Positions 34,053 to 45,177 are shown, counted from the stretch's first letter. The stretch is DNA of 64,000 nt from Embiotoca jacksoni (GCA_022577435.1 JAKOON010000085.1:599475-663474); one strand, 5' to 3'. Numbers and translations: made by a program. Notes: a model not told the origin generated them from the sequence alone.

Positions 34053-35026
34053 ATGGAAACAGACGGCAGCCCAACCAAGTACCGACGCAGCCGGTCGTCA
34101 CGCCGGGGCAGATGCTGAGCGGGAGAGCGGCGATGCAACGCGACCAGGCGGAGGCGAACCGGCAGCTCCAGGGGGCGCTGCAGTCACAAGCGGAGCGACA
34201 GAGCCGCGCATTGGAGTAGGTCGCGGCCAGGCCGGCTGCGGCTCCACCGGCGCCAGGACCCTCATCTTTGTCAGGGGTGGTGATGCATAAGATGGCGCCT
34301 GCAGATGAGGTCCAGTCGTTCCTGGAAATGTTTGAGGCGATGGCCGCCGGCGGAGGTGGGCGGTGCAGCTGTTGCCGCTCCTCACGGGAGAAGCGCAGAC
34401 AGCGGCCCCGGGGCTGCCGCCCGGGGTCATCAGGGACCGGCTGGGCCCCGGAGGATCACAGAAAAAACTTTCGAGAGGCTGGGCTGGGGCCCGGGGACCG
34501 CCCATTTGCATACGCGCAGCGACTACGGGACTCGGTAACCAGATGGCTGCAGCCGGGGAGGAGGTGGTGGAGAAGGTCGTGGTGGAGCAGTTCATGGAGG
34601 GGCTGCCGGCCAGGACATCATCATGGGTCCGCTGCCACCGGCCGGCGATGCTGGAGGCGGCCATCGCCCTGGCCGAAGACCACCTCACGGTTCATCCCAG
34701 CGGGCAGGGGGATGGCGGTCGACCACCGGCTTCAGCCCGACCAATTCTCGCGCCGCGGAGGAGGATCCAGCAACAGTGTGGCTCGGCCCCTGCCGGCTTC
34801 TCGGTCACTAACCCCCCCCTCGGTTCCCTGATTCCTCGGGGCCTGCCGGCCCCGGCACTCTTCCCAACCTGCAGGGGGGTCCTCAACAGCCAGGGCAGGA
34901 ATGTTGGAGGTGTGGGCAGCCCGGATACTACCGGAGGGAGTTTAAGTGTGTGCATGGGGATATTCATGATTATCTGGTGGTGGCAGTAGAGATTAGATAT
35001 GAGGGAAAAAAGCATAAAGTGAAGAT
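34053..35026 (+). pseudogene. Gypsy gag to protease, frameshifted and truncated
   Basis: Gag-like blocks appear in order but in three different frames. MAPADEVQSFLEMFEAM (about 34295) and RPFAYAQRLRDSVTRWLQPG (about 34500) share one frame; LLPLLTGEAQTAA (about 34370) and the capsid-end block VVEQFMEGLPARTSSWVRCH share another; the zinc-knuckle CWRCGQPGYYRREF (34902-34943) is in a third. The knuckle has lost its His and last Cys (CX2CX4YX4F). It continues in frame into protease-like VHGDIHDYLVVAVEIRYEG and then stops abruptly at about 35026, where the 60-bp minisatellite flank starts. The sequence is GC-rich compared with its surroundings. It is non-functional. Confidence 0.82.
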
Positions 35027-35420
35027 CACGTTAACGTGGTGAACTCAGTGATGATGATGATGATGAAGAGACGACACTGAATACTTCCTGATGGAGGTTG
35101 TTGGTCCTCCTGCTCCGTGCTGCGTTCAGGAACACCCTGAATACTTCCTGATGGAGGTTGTTGGTCCTCCTGCTCCGTGCTGCGTTCAGGAACACTCTGA
35201 ATACTTCCAGATGGAGGTTGTTGGTCCTCCTGCTCCGTGCTGCGTTCAGGAACACTCTGAATACTTCCAGATGGAGGTTGTTGGTCCTCCTGCTCCGTGC
35301 TGCGTTCAGGAACACCCTGAATACTTCCTGATGGAGGTTGTTGGTCCTCCTGCTCCGTGCTGCGTTCAGGAACACTTTGAATACTTCCTCATGAAGGTTG
35401 TTGGTCCTCCTGCTCCGTGA
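35027..35420 (-). repeat. 60-bp minisatellite, about 5.6 units (locus 2, inverted)
   Basis: Begins at the palindrome CACGTTAACGTG (35027-35038), then GATGATGATGATGATG and inverted copies of the 60-bp unit (GGTCCTCCTGCTCCGTGCTG). The units carry a few shared substitutions (ACACCCTG versus ACACTCTG) that let their order be read. The palindrome side joins the truncated Gypsy protease exactly, so this element probably interrupted it, although no Gypsy sequence resumes on the far side. Confidence 0.9.
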
Positions 35421-36074
35421 ACGACATGATGAAAAGGTGTCTTTCACGGCTGAAGAAGACCAAGAAGAAGAGGAGACCTGCTTTGACTAACATGGACATC
35501 AGACCAGATGAAACCTGGACTTTATTCTTGAATCACGTGTAAATGTCTGTTTTTTTATTCCCTGAGGTTTCGCCTCATTGCTGAGAGGAGCTCCACAGAC
35601 AAACTTTCCGTCTCCTGCTTTGTTTGCTGTGTCCTCGTGTCTGGCAGACGCGAGCTGCTCTGTTTGTCATCCGGGTTGATGAATAACTGATGCTGATCAA
35701 AAGCTCCACTGCCGACACCTGAAAGCACCACAACTTGGATTTATTATCATCTCCTGAGTGTCTGTTCTGGGGGAAAGTGTGTGTGGCGTTATGTTTTATC
35801 AATGAGAAACTACATTTAAAGGACTCGACAGTCTGAATGCAGATATTTACATTGACCTGTTTTCTGCTTTATTTACATTTTTCTAAGAAAACATCTGAGT
35901 TGAAAAGATTAAAATCCTGCAGTGTCGGCTTCTTTAACTAAAGCTTGTGTTGAATGTTATTTCTCTAATACTCTGAGGCAGCCTGTACGTCGTAGAGGCT
36001 GTTAGGACTCGAAGGGTTGACAACAGAAGTTGTTTTTTTCTGACTGAAGGTTTGTTTCAGAGACAGGTCGGGTT
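35421..36074. other. No gene seen
   Basis: Unique sequence between two minisatellite loci; neither strand shows a recognisable protein. Confidence 0.5.
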
Positions 36075-36139
36075 TTTATCCTGAAGACAGCATATCCTGA
36101 TTCAATGGGAAATATGAGGGTGGATCAATAAATTCAGAG

Positions 36140-36680
36140 TGTCCCTGAATGCAGCACGGTGCTGCACACAGAGCAGGAGGACCAATAAGTCCAGAGTGTT
36201 CCTGAACGCAGCACGGAGCAGGAGGACCAACAACCTCCATCGGGAAGTATTCAGAGTGTTCCTGAACGCAGCACGGAGCAGGAGGACCAACAACCTCCAT
36301 CGGGAAGTATTCAGAGTGTTCCTGAACGCAGCACGGAGCAGGAGGACCAACAACCTCCATCGGGAAGTATTCAGAGTGTTCCTGAACGCAGCACGGAGCA
36401 GGAGGACCAACAACCTCCATCGGGAAGTATTCAGAGTGTTCCTGAACGCAGCACGGAGCAGGAGGACCAACAACCTCCATCGGGAAGTATTCAGAGTGTT
36501 CCTGAACGCAGCACGGAGCAGGAGGACCAACAACCTCCATCGGGAAGTATTCAGAGTGTTCCTGAACGCAGCACGGAGCAGGAGGACCAACAACCTCCAT
36601 CGGGAAGTATTCAGAGTGTTCCTGAACGCAGCACGGAGCAGGAGGACCAACAACCTCCATCGGGAAGTATTCAGAGTGTC
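36140..36680 (+). repeat. 60-bp minisatellite, 8 near-identical units (locus 3)
   Basis: Eight units that look essentially identical, preceded by one degenerate unit (36140-36195). The homogeneity implies recent expansion or ongoing gene conversion. The flank TCATCATCATCATC and the palindrome CACGTTAACGTG (36715-36726) match locus 1. The long frames on both strands are repeat translations. Confidence 0.95.
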
Positions 36681-36865
36681 GTCTCTTCATCATCATCATC
36701 ATCACTGAGTTCACCACGTTAACGTGACCGCTGGTACGAGAGCATTAGTGATGTTACCATGGAAACCTGAAACTGGAGCACAGAAACAGCAAATTTTGGG
36801 TCAAAAACACGCGTGCCAGCAGCTAAGTGTTCCTGAGCCCATGCAGTGATTTCCACCACAGAATC
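36681..36865 (+). mobile_element. Right flank of the 60-bp element, Tc1-derived
   Basis: Matches 1572-1785: palindrome, ACCGCTGGTACGAG, then GTTACCATGGAAAC (a near X-box, 36753-36766), and the transposase-derived GTTCCTGAGCCCATGCAG. It defines the non-autonomous family that carries the minisatellite. Confidence 0.75.
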
Positions 36866-37313
36866 CTCATTCTTCGTGATGTTTCTTCTGTTTTATTTTG
36901 GTAGTTTTTCTGATCTGAATCGAGAGTCTGCGAGCTGATGCTGAACAGACTGTGAACCCCCTGAAGTGAATTTGTAACGTTTGTAAAGATCAAATTTAAC
37001 TTCATTATTGTTTCATTTGTTGTCTGATATTATTTGATTCGGCACTTCCTTGAAAAAAAAAAGGTTTCCGGCTTCAGACAGACTTCCTGATAAAGTTTAA
37101 GATCCAAAGAAAAAACTTTAGAAAACAACCTTTTTTATTCATCCTTCAGGCTGAAGACGTACAAAAAACTTCCTTTCAGGTTTCACTGGAAATTTAACAA
37201 GTGAAAATCTGAAAATTATCTGAACGTTAATTCAGATAATTTCTTCTCGTTTTGTGTCTCATGTTCCCATCTTCTTTGTCTCAGTGTAACTCCACATTTT
37301 TGGCAGTTGCAGT

Positions 37314-37318
<5 letters not shown>
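36866..37318. other. No gene seen
   Basis: AT-rich unique sequence. Confidence 0.5.

Positions 37319-37386
<68 letters not shown>
37319..37386. repeat. (TG)n(AG)n microsatellite
   Basis: About 29 TG followed by short GA run. Confidence 0.97.
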
Positions 37387-37387
<1 letters not shown>

Positions 37388-37479
37388 TGAATTATTGATG
37401 TGTGCGTCTGGCTCTTGACGTGTGTCTGCCATTGGAGTTGGGTCTTTGATCGCTGGAGCCCCAACACTCACCATCCAAT

Positions 37480-37493
37480 CACACACACGCACA

Positions 37494-37531
<38 letters not shown>

Positions 37532-37542
37532 CACACACACAC
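37480..37542. repeat. (CA)n microsatellite, interrupted
   Basis: CA units with CG and TA interruptions, close to and opposite in phase to the TG tract at 37.3 kb. Confidence 0.95.
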
Positions 37543-38330
37543 TCAGAGGTCTGCTTGACTACCTTTATTAAAGACTGTTATTAGAGGCTCTGCTGTGCCA
37601 TCTGGCAGCTTATTAAATATTAAAGGTCTGTCTGTCGGCTGCAGACACACAAACACGCTGCGTGAACATGTGACGTGGAGTCACGTGACGACTCGTCCTT
37701 GGAGTTGTTGGAAAACCTTGATTGTAACCTCAGGGGAATGTGTGTCGCAACAGAATAAAAAAAGGAGTCAGAGACGTACTGAGCGCGCTCAGGGATCATC
37801 GTCATAGTTACAAAAAAAAAAAAAAAATGCAATTTAAAAGTGTTCCTTTGGACAGAAATCTGTGAATTTATTTATTTATTTACTCTGGCATTGACTGAAG
37901 AAGAAAATATATGGGATGAATCATCGAACTCATAGATATGTGAAATCTTTTCATAAATGCCGCAACAACAACAACAAAATTTGCCACATGTACTTGTTTC
38001 TTCTTCTACAGTGTAGTCATGACCTCTGACCTTTGTGGAGGTGAGACAGGCCTTGAGTTCTTTGGATGTTTTCCTTGGTGGTGTTGTGACTCCTGTGTGA
38101 GTCGTCGCCGTGTTCCCAGGAACAAACAGTTATAGAAGCAGTTTGGTGTTTTTCGGTGAACTATACAGGAAACGGAGAAAGTGTTAGTTGCTGTGGTTTT
38201 TAATAAAAAATTAGGAAATTCCATAATAGATGAGTGTAAAGTTGTTCGTAATCCGATGCCAAGTTCCATCTGAGGTCACTAGAAAGACGTAAAAAACCAC
38301 GTAAAATCTAAACGTTGTGGAACTAAAGCC
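37543..38330. other. No gene; possible conserved element at start
   Basis: About 37560-37640 (GACTGTTATTAGAGGCTCTG, CTTATTAAATATTAAAGGTC, with a CATCTG E-box) is non-repetitive and AT-rich and could be a conserved non-coding element. The rest, including AAC repeats near 37965, shows nothing recognisable. Confidence 0.35.
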
Positions 38331-38640
38331 GAATTCAGACTACAAAATGTATTTGTTGTACTATTATGCAGCACAACGGTATGGCCTGTTTTCTACGTTA
38401 CAGATGCCACAATCAGACTACACGATATGTTTGTCTGTCACCATGGTAACTCTATCAGACTAAATCAAAGTGCCATAGTGTCTTTGTCGGGAGACTGGCA
38501 ACGCTCCAAGTATGACCCGGACCATATGCGTCAACGTCAGAATCTTTTTTTACATGCTCGACTTTTCGTCGCACAGTGTCCCATCGCAGTTCTTCAATGA
38601 TGTCACACTAGGTCGAGGTTTGTTAGTCGTTCCGGATGTT
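38331..38640. mobile_element. Left part of the 21-bp-array element
   Basis: Contains duplicated phrases (ATTCAGACTACAAAA and AATCAGACTACACGAT) and a perfect X-box GTCACCATGGTAAC (38437-38450). It leads directly into the 21-bp array. The right flank of the array (39970-40195) matches 46040-46240, so array and flanks probably belong to one dispersed element. Class unknown. Confidence 0.4.
38437..38450. promoter_or_regulatory. RFX X-box-like palindrome
   Basis: GTCACCATGGTAAC fits GTNRCC(N2)RGYAAC at both half-sites. It sits inside repeat-derived DNA. Confidence 0.35.
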
Positions 38641-39968
38641 AATATTGTTTACATTTTTATTTCTACTGTACATTTTTTTTTTATCTCTACTGTAAACATG
38701 TTTATTTATACTATAAACATGTTTATTTCTGCTGTAAATATGTTTATTTCTACTGTAAAAATGTTTATTTATACTATAAACACGTTTATTTATGCTGTAA
38801 ATATGTTTATTTCTACTGTAAACATGTTTATTTCTGCCGTAAATGTGTTTATTTATACTGTAAACATGTATTTCTGTCGTAACGATGTTTATTTCTGCTG
38901 TGAATGTGTTAATTTCTACTGTAAACGTGTTTATTTCTGCCGTAAACATGTTTATTTCTACTGTAAATGTGTTTATTTCTACTGTAAACATGTTTATTTC
39001 TGCCATAAATGTGTTTATTTCTACTGTAAACGTGTTTATTTGTACTGGAAACATGTTTATTTCTGCCGTAAATATGTTTATTTCTACTGTAAACATGTTT
39101 ATTTCTACTGTAAACATGTTTATTTCTGCCGTAAACAAGTTTGTTTCTACTGTAAACATGTTTATTTCTGCCATACATGTGTTTATTTATACTGTAAACA
39201 TGTTTATTTGTACTGTAAACATGTTTATTTCTACTGTAAACATGTTTATTTCTGCCGTAAATGTGTTTATTTATACTGTAAACATGTTTATTTCTGCCGT
39301 AAACATGTTTATTTCTACTGTAAATGTGTTTATTTATACTGTAAACGTGTATTTCTGCCGTAACGATGTTTATTTCTGCTGTGAATGCGTTTATTTCTAC
39401 TATAAACATGTTTATTTCTGGCATAAATGTGTTTATTTATACTGTAAATGTGTTTATTTGTACTGTAAACATGTTTATTTCTACTGTAAACATGTTTATT
39501 TCTGCCGTAAATGTGTTTATTTCTACTGTAAACATGCTTATTTCTGCCGTAGATATGTTTATTTATACTGTAAAAATGTTTATTTCTACTGTAAACATGT
39601 TTATTTCTACTGTAAACATGTTTATTTCTGCCGTAAATGTGTTTATTTCTACTGTAAACATGCTTATTTCTGCCGTAGATATGTTTATTTATACTGTAAA
39701 AATGTTTATTTCTACTGTAAACATGTTTATTTCTGCCGTAAACATGTTTATTTCTACTGTAAATGTGTATTTCTGCTGTAACGATGTTTATTTCTGCTGT
39801 GAATGTGTTTATTTCTATTGTAAACATGTTTATTTCTGCCGTAAAAATGTTTATTAATACTGTAAAAAAATTGTATTTCTACTGTAGACATGTTTATTTC
39901 TGCGGTAAACATGTGTATTTCTACTGTAAATATGTTTATTTCTGCCGTAAACATGTTTATTTCTGCTG
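38641..39968. repeat. 21-bp array with inverted forkhead cores, about 62 units
   Basis: Units of 21 bp, typically GTAAACATGTTTATTTCTAC plus one base, with alternating CTACT and CTGCC variants. Each full unit holds GTAAACA directly followed by TGTTTAT, both fitting the forkhead core RYAAACA in inverted orientation. Rare anchors (TAACGATG...GTGAATG at about 38880, 39361, 39779) and a 126-bp duplication near 39.51 and 39.64 kb show higher-order growth. The many seven-residue-periodic frames are artefacts. Confidence 0.95.
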
Positions 39969-40195
39969 TAAAGTTTTAACATGGTTTGTGGGGACTGACT
40001 CGCTGCTGGAGCCTCTACTGGACATTTGAGGAACTGCAGGTGTTTGCACAAAATCATTAAAAATAAATAAAACTACTACTATCTTGTATCTTAGTATCTA
40101 ACAAAAATCAGAATCCTCGGTGAAATAAAAAACGACTCCAGAAGGTTAAAATCAAACTTTAAACCAAAAAATACATCGTTAAAGTTTTAGGTGTA
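39969..40195. mobile_element. Right flank of the 21-bp-array element
   Basis: GTTTTAACATGGTTTGTGGG, GGACATTTGAGGAACTGCA and ACTCCAGAAGGTTAAAATC all recur near 46045-46240, where only three 21-bp units are present. Confidence 0.65.
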
Positions 40196-40263
40196 AAAGA
40201 AGAAGAAAAGAGAAGCTGTGGAGACAGCAGGCGGGTCAGAGAAGGTCAGTCGTATTATAAACC

Positions 40264-40266
<3 letters not shown>

Positions 40267-40309
<43 letters not shown>

Positions 40310-40311
40310 GT
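40267..40311. repeat. (TG)n microsatellite
   Basis: About 21 TG units. Confidence 0.96.
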
Positions 40312-40445
40312 GTGTACAGTAAAGGACTTCTCAGGACCGTCATCCAGCTGTCCTCGAGGCCTCCGATCTAAACTCTGACCCCAAACATGAACAAAATCCC
40401 AGTCAGTTCAGTGAAGAGCTGTCACACCAGCCTGCTGTGCTCATG

Positions 40446-40448
<3 letters not shown>

Positions 40449-40505
<57 letters not shown>
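40449..40505. repeat. (CA)n microsatellite
   Basis: About 28 CA units. Confidence 0.97.
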
Positions 40506-40508
<3 letters not shown>

Positions 40509-40534
40509 GTCACCTTGTGTGTGTCCAGAGTCGC

Positions 40535-40575
40535 TGCACATATGGGCTATTTGCATACGAAGCCTGCTCGGGATC
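40535..40575. promoter_or_regulatory. Octamer/E-box candidate site between microsatellites
   Basis: CACATATGGGCTATTTGCAT joins a CATATG E-box to a perfect octamer ATTTGCAT. The 90-bp unique island lies between two TG/CA tracts. Functional status unknown. Confidence 0.25.
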
Positions 40576-40590
40576 GTCAGCCTCACCTTG

Positions 40591-40593
<3 letters not shown>

Positions 40594-40662
<69 letters not shown>
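40594..40662. repeat. (TG)n microsatellite
   Basis: About 34 TG units. Confidence 0.97.
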
Positions 40663-40663
<1 letters not shown>

Positions 40664-41278
40664 ACTGAAAGTGCTTGTGTCACAGTTGAGCTGCAGCTCA
40701 GTAAAAGTTGTCCTCATCTGATTCTTTTTTTTCTGGCTCTTATAAAAACAACTTGTCTTTGAATAATTTATGATTTGCCGGTTTTTCGCTGCTTCACCTC
40801 TTCATGCTCGGATCTGGTTTGTAAACTCTCTCGCTGTCTGTCTCTGTTTTATCACCACTCACAGCTGTTGTTCTTTTTTTTTAAAGCGTTGTTTCTCAGT
40901 AGAAGCTCCTCTTCGTCTCTCTTTCTGTCTGAGGCAGCAGAGCGTCTCTGTCCTCCACCGCTGACCGCTTCATAACACCGGCAGGATGACGAGCTGTCGG
41001 CTGTCGTCTGTGGTTGACGAGTGTTGGTTCATATCAGTCTTTACGTGCTAACACTCAGCTGAGTCAGCATGCTGCATGAGCATCAGAGGCAATCAGGAGA
41101 CATTAGTGTTCTGAGAAATCTGGTTCAGCACGTATAAACACTGGTGTCATGGTAACTGCATCATCAGTGATGTTCACAAACACAAAAAAGGCCGTTTTAA
41201 ATTCCTTAAAATTTTTTTTAAAATCTGCTCTGTAACCTGGTTTAGCCTTTCTTACTTTCTTCCATCTAACTGTGTTCA
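40663..41278. other. No gene seen
   Basis: Unique sequence; no recognised feature. Confidence 0.5.
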
Positions 41279-41362
41279 GAACCATCAGTGATGTCATCAA
41301 CCATCAGTGATGTCATCAACCGTCAGTGATGTCATCATCCGTCAGTGATGTCATCATTGGTT
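41279..41362. repeat. 20-bp repeat, 4 units
   Basis: Four units of CATCAGTGATGTCATCAACC or close variants. Each contains TGATGTCA, one step from a CRE (TGACGTCA). Confidence 0.85.
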
Positions 41363-41431
41363 TGTGAACATTATGAATCCTCCAGTTCAGATTCTGTCCG
41401 TCACCATCTTGATAGTTCGGAGTGTGTTTGG

Positions 41432-41782
41432 AGCAGGAAGTGACCATATTTGGACGAGCTGGGGGAGGAGCCAGCGCTGGATCTGACCGATCTGATCGGA
41501 AACCTGACGATACTACGTCCCGCCCACCGATAGCTGTAACCTGACTGCACCACAGGCCTGTCAATCAAACAGACACACCCCCAAAAACAGGTCTTCTTGA
41601 ATCTTCTTTTCTAATGAATGAGGGATTATTTTCAGATGGACCTCCAGAAAACTAATAAGAAGGAGTGACTTTAGCTAACAACACCGAGATAACTGATGGA
41701 CACATTTTATTCACTTTGGATTTGATGAGAGAAGTTGAATGGGAGTCTATGGAGCCGGAGGCTTTTTGGAGCCGACCTCTGG
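41432..41782 (+). mobile_element. Unclassified dispersed repeat, copy 3 (3'-truncated)
   Basis: Matches copy 2 from GAGCAGGAAGTGACCATAT to GGAGCCGACCTCTGGT, then leaves homology. The 3' half (LVALAGIAAEDT region) is missing. Confidence 0.8.
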
Positions 41783-43427
41783 TCAAAAAGTTCCCATTTT
41801 GGAATCATTCCACTTCCTGGTTTGTCAGCGTTCACAAACAGGCAACAACAAAAAAAGACAAACAACCTCATTTCCATTTCATAATTTTTTTTTTTTCTTT
41901 TTAGGTATTTATTCTGTAGACTGTCTGAGAGAACAAAGCTCTGCGCGATGGGTTAACGAGAGGACAATCTTCTCTCTGCTCTGCACCATGTCAGTGCAGC
42001 CGAGGTGGAGCTCCGCCCACAGTGAGACACAGAGATCAGAGGACAGAAACACAGTAGAGACTCTCACACTGAGCTGGAAACAAACGGCTCCTCAGAAATT
42101 AGGTCAATAACAGAAATACAACAATGAAAAACAGAAAAAAGCAGAAGAATATAACAGCCTGAACTGCGAGGAAGAACTGTTGAGCTAAATGTACAACTTC
42201 TGGAAACTCAAATGTTATTAGCAGGTAAACAATTGACTGTTGTGAGTCTCATGGAAAATACGTAACAACCTGAAACTCTTCCCCAACAGTCACATTATTG
42301 TTAATACAGACTGTTTCTGCAGCACAGTGACGAGCAGAAATCAGAAATATCACACGGATCAATGATTTCTATTCAAGGTTTGTTTTTAGGTGATAAAAAG
42401 TTGTGTATTCCACTTTGTGCAGTTTATTGGGTAAACACAAGCGAGAACAAACACAACAACAACAACAGATAATCACAGCCAGTGAAGCAGCAGATTGACT
42501 TCTTATTCAGTTTCCTGCTGAAGTCAGTGCCTGTGTGTTTATGTGATGACTTCCTCGACTAAAGACCCTCAACAGCCATCAAACCAGATTCAACTAATTC
42601 TATTTTGTTTCACTTTGAGACTGAGCTGTAAAAATATGTCACATTATTGCGCAGCTGTTTTATGAAGCAGACCTCCTTTCAGTCCGGCGTGCTTCACATC
42701 AGAGCTGAGATTCATTGTGGCCTTGAAAAGATGGTTTCTCAGTGATGTGCAACAGCTGCAGGCTGCGCCACCTCCACCCGGATTTTACTGTGTTGGGTTT
42801 TAATCCCTGGCAGCTCTGACTTTATGTTTCATCAAATTAATGCATTCATTGAAGTCTTTCTTTTCTCTCTTCCCACCTCCGTTTCTTTCTTTTCATACAT
42901 CCACTCCATTCACTCACATACAGCTTTTTTTTTTTAACTGCAGACCCGTCAAGGTGTGGCGACTTCTTATTATATCGGCTTTGAAGGTGTAGAAAATGTC
43001 TCTCTTCTGGGTCAGTCTGTCTCCGCGGCGTCGTGTCTTCAGTGAGCCGACTCGCTTCATCGCAGTTCATCTCCAAGGAAACTGACCGCCGTGAACATCC
43101 CGGACGAGCCCTCGATTTCGGCCTGGACCTGGAAGTTAAAGCTAAGATCAACATCTGATCCCCCCACTCCAACATCTTCTGTAAATCTCTGCGGGTTGAT
43201 AAAGTTTTAATGATGCAGAAGTTTGTGGTCCACGTTAGCATTAGCATTAGCATCAATGAGTGGAGTCATCTTTGCACTTTTCTCTTTAAAAATAAACAAA
43301 GAAACTTCCAGCTGTCGTGAAGTTAAAGTTCATCGGTCATCAGTTGAATCTCTTCCGGACGTTAATTAAAATGTTTCTGTGTCGTTATTGATCCACAACC
43401 TGCCTGGGTTAGCAAGATTAGCGTGCT
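41783..43427. other. No gene seen
   Basis: Mostly unique, with a T run at 41884-41899. A minus-strand frame of 136 codons (42846-43256) is Arg/Ser-rich with no recognised domain. Around 42780-42860 (GGTTTTAATCCCTGGCAGC, AAATTAATGCATTCATTG) is homeobox-word-rich and may be a conserved element. Confidence 0.4.
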
Positions 43428-43805
43428 AAAACCTGATTGGAAACCTGACGATACTACGTCCCGCCCACCGATAGCTGTAACCTGACTGCACCACAGGCCT
43501 GTCAATCAAACAGACACGCCCCCAAAAACAGGTCTTCTTGAATCTTCTTTTCTAATGAATGAGGGATTATTTTCAGATGGACCTCCAGAAAACTAAGAAG
43601 AAGGAGTGACTTTAGCTAACAACACCGAGATAACTGATGGACACATTTTATTCACTTTGGATTTGATGAGAGAAGTTGAATGGGAGTCTATGGAGCCGGA
43701 GGCTTTTTGGAGCCGACCTCTAGTGGCACTCGCTGGTATTGCAGCTGAAGACACTTCTGGATCGGAACCATTTTACAGACCTGAAGCTACGAACTCTTTA
43801 ATATC
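43428..43805 (+). mobile_element. Unclassified dispersed repeat, copy 4
   Basis: From CCTGATTGGAAACCTGACG to GAAGCTACGAACTCTTTA, closely matching copy 2. The 5' end is shorter than in copies 2 and 3. Confidence 0.8.
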
Positions 43806-44089
43806 CAGTTTATGATCAGAACTGACTTCACCTTAATGATCGATGGATTTAGAGAAATCTTAGGGTTTTAATGAATAAATAATCACAGATGTTTAAAAAT
43901 AAATCCGGTATTCATAAAAATTAGTCCAAAAAAAAGGATCTTTACTCTGTTTTTGCTGTTAGTATCTGATAGAAATCTTTAGTTCCTGAGTAAAGCATGG
44001 ACTTTGGCTCTGGGTGTCTCTGGTCTCATTGTTCTGCTCTGAGCTCCAGGTTCTGACTCGGTTCTGACCCGCTGGGAGACCTCTCCGGT

Positions 44090-44345
44090 GCGGCTCAATC
44101 CTGGATATCTCTGCGGCTGAATGAGCCTCACTGAGCGCGTGTCTGCTCCTGCTGGAGGTTCAATACCTGTGATTGGCTCCCGGGGTGAAGCCGAAGAGAG
44201 AGAGGAAGGGGGCCGCTGCTATTGGCTGAGCCGAGCGGGTAGGCGGGGCCTGTCCCGGTGGGGGGGGGGGGGGGGGGGGGTTGGTCCTGCTGCAGCCTGC
44301 CTCATTCTTCAGTAGGAGCTGAGCGGAGACACCGACCGGCTGTGA
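44090..44345 (+). promoter_or_regulatory. Candidate CpG-island promoter
   Basis: CpG-rich, with ATTGG (inverted CCAAT) at 44172-44176 and 44221-44225, a GC box AGGCGGGGCC at 44241-44250, and a G21 run at 44260-44280. No TATA box is obvious. The spacing of CCAAT and GC boxes, followed by a GC-rich possible exon, is typical of a TATA-less vertebrate promoter on the plus strand. Downstream exons were not found, so the target gene is unknown. Confidence 0.5.
44260..44280 (+). repeat. G21 homopolymer
   Basis: Twenty-one consecutive G on the plus strand; quadruplex-prone and likely length-variable or poorly sequenced. Confidence 0.9.
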
Positions 44346-44488
44346 ATGAACCGACGCGCAGCGGACCTGGCAGCCCGGCGTCCTCGCTCTTCCTACCCCA
44401 GCAGGGTGCACCGTCCTGGGGCTGACCTCCGCGCGGACTCGGCCTCTTCCCCCGGAGCTCTGCTGCCTCGAGCGCTCCTCCACGCGGA
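44290..44488 (+). other. Candidate first exon ending at GTGAGT donor
   Basis: GC-rich sequence after the promoter candidate, ending GCGGA|GTGAGTG with the donor GT at 44489-44490. An ATG at 44346 opens 48 codons, Arg/Ala/Pro-rich, which reach the donor in frame and would otherwise stop immediately after. It may be a 5' UTR with an incidental frame. No acceptor-bounded second exon was recognised in the following 19 kb. Confidence 0.3.
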
Positions 44489-44711
44489 GTGAGTGTGTTC
44501 CTGCGTGCACGAGGACAGTTCTGCAAAGCTGTTAACGTGAGCCTCACAAAGACACACACCTTCTGGATAGGAGACGATGCCTCCTCCTCTTCCTCCTCTT
44601 CCTCCTCCTCGTGCAGAGCTTTCCCTCTGGATGGATTTTTACAAACCTCTGGATTAGGAGATGGACTGATTGACGGCTCAGGACAACAGTGGAAGTAACA
44701 GCCTGCAGAAC

Positions 44712-44713
<2 letters not shown>

Positions 44714-44755
<42 letters not shown>

Positions 44756-44761
44756 AGGAAG

Positions 44762-44803
<42 letters not shown>
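44714..44803. repeat. Two (CA)n tracts split by AGGTGAGGAAGAA
   Basis: About 19 and 19 CA units separated by a 13-bp spacer. Confidence 0.97.
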
Positions 44804-44806
<3 letters not shown>

Positions 44807-44868
44807 AGCAGTTTTAAATCTGTTGCCCCTGAACACAGATCAGCCTGCAACTCTGCTTCTGATGGATT

Positions 44869-44897
44869 ATGTGTGTGTGTGTGTGTGTGTGTGTGTG
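44869..44897. repeat. (TG)n microsatellite
   Basis: About 14 TG units. Confidence 0.95.
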
Positions 44898-45174
44898 AGA
44901 GACCTGTTTGTTGGAGGTCTAATTGAGCTACATTCTTATCCTCTGAGCCTTACTCCCCTCACAGCACCACACACACATACTTGTACATTATTTCTTTCTT
45001 GTATTCACATCACATCATTCACAGATTTATAATCCGCTCTACATTTGATTTGTCTAAATCTTGAGGTCGTGACCGATGACCTACTTCCTGTTGGATACAT
45101 GATAAACCCTGGAACAGGAGACACTCATGAGTCAGACTCAGATAAACGAGGGCTGCAGACTCATATCTCTACAC

Positions 45175-45177
<3 letters not shown>

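Noticed and set aside
33982..34290. Separate Ala/Gly-rich plus-strand genes in the GC-rich block
   Set aside because: They overlap the Gypsy LTR, primer site and gag relic; better explained as shifted gag frames.
35091..36717. Pro/Ala/Cys-rich repeat proteins (PPAPCC)
   Set aside because: Translations of the 60-bp minisatellite on both strands.
38512..39857. Repeated seven-residue peptides read as a structural protein
   Set aside because: 21-bp unit translation in several phases and on both strands; the DNA-level palindrome explains the pattern.
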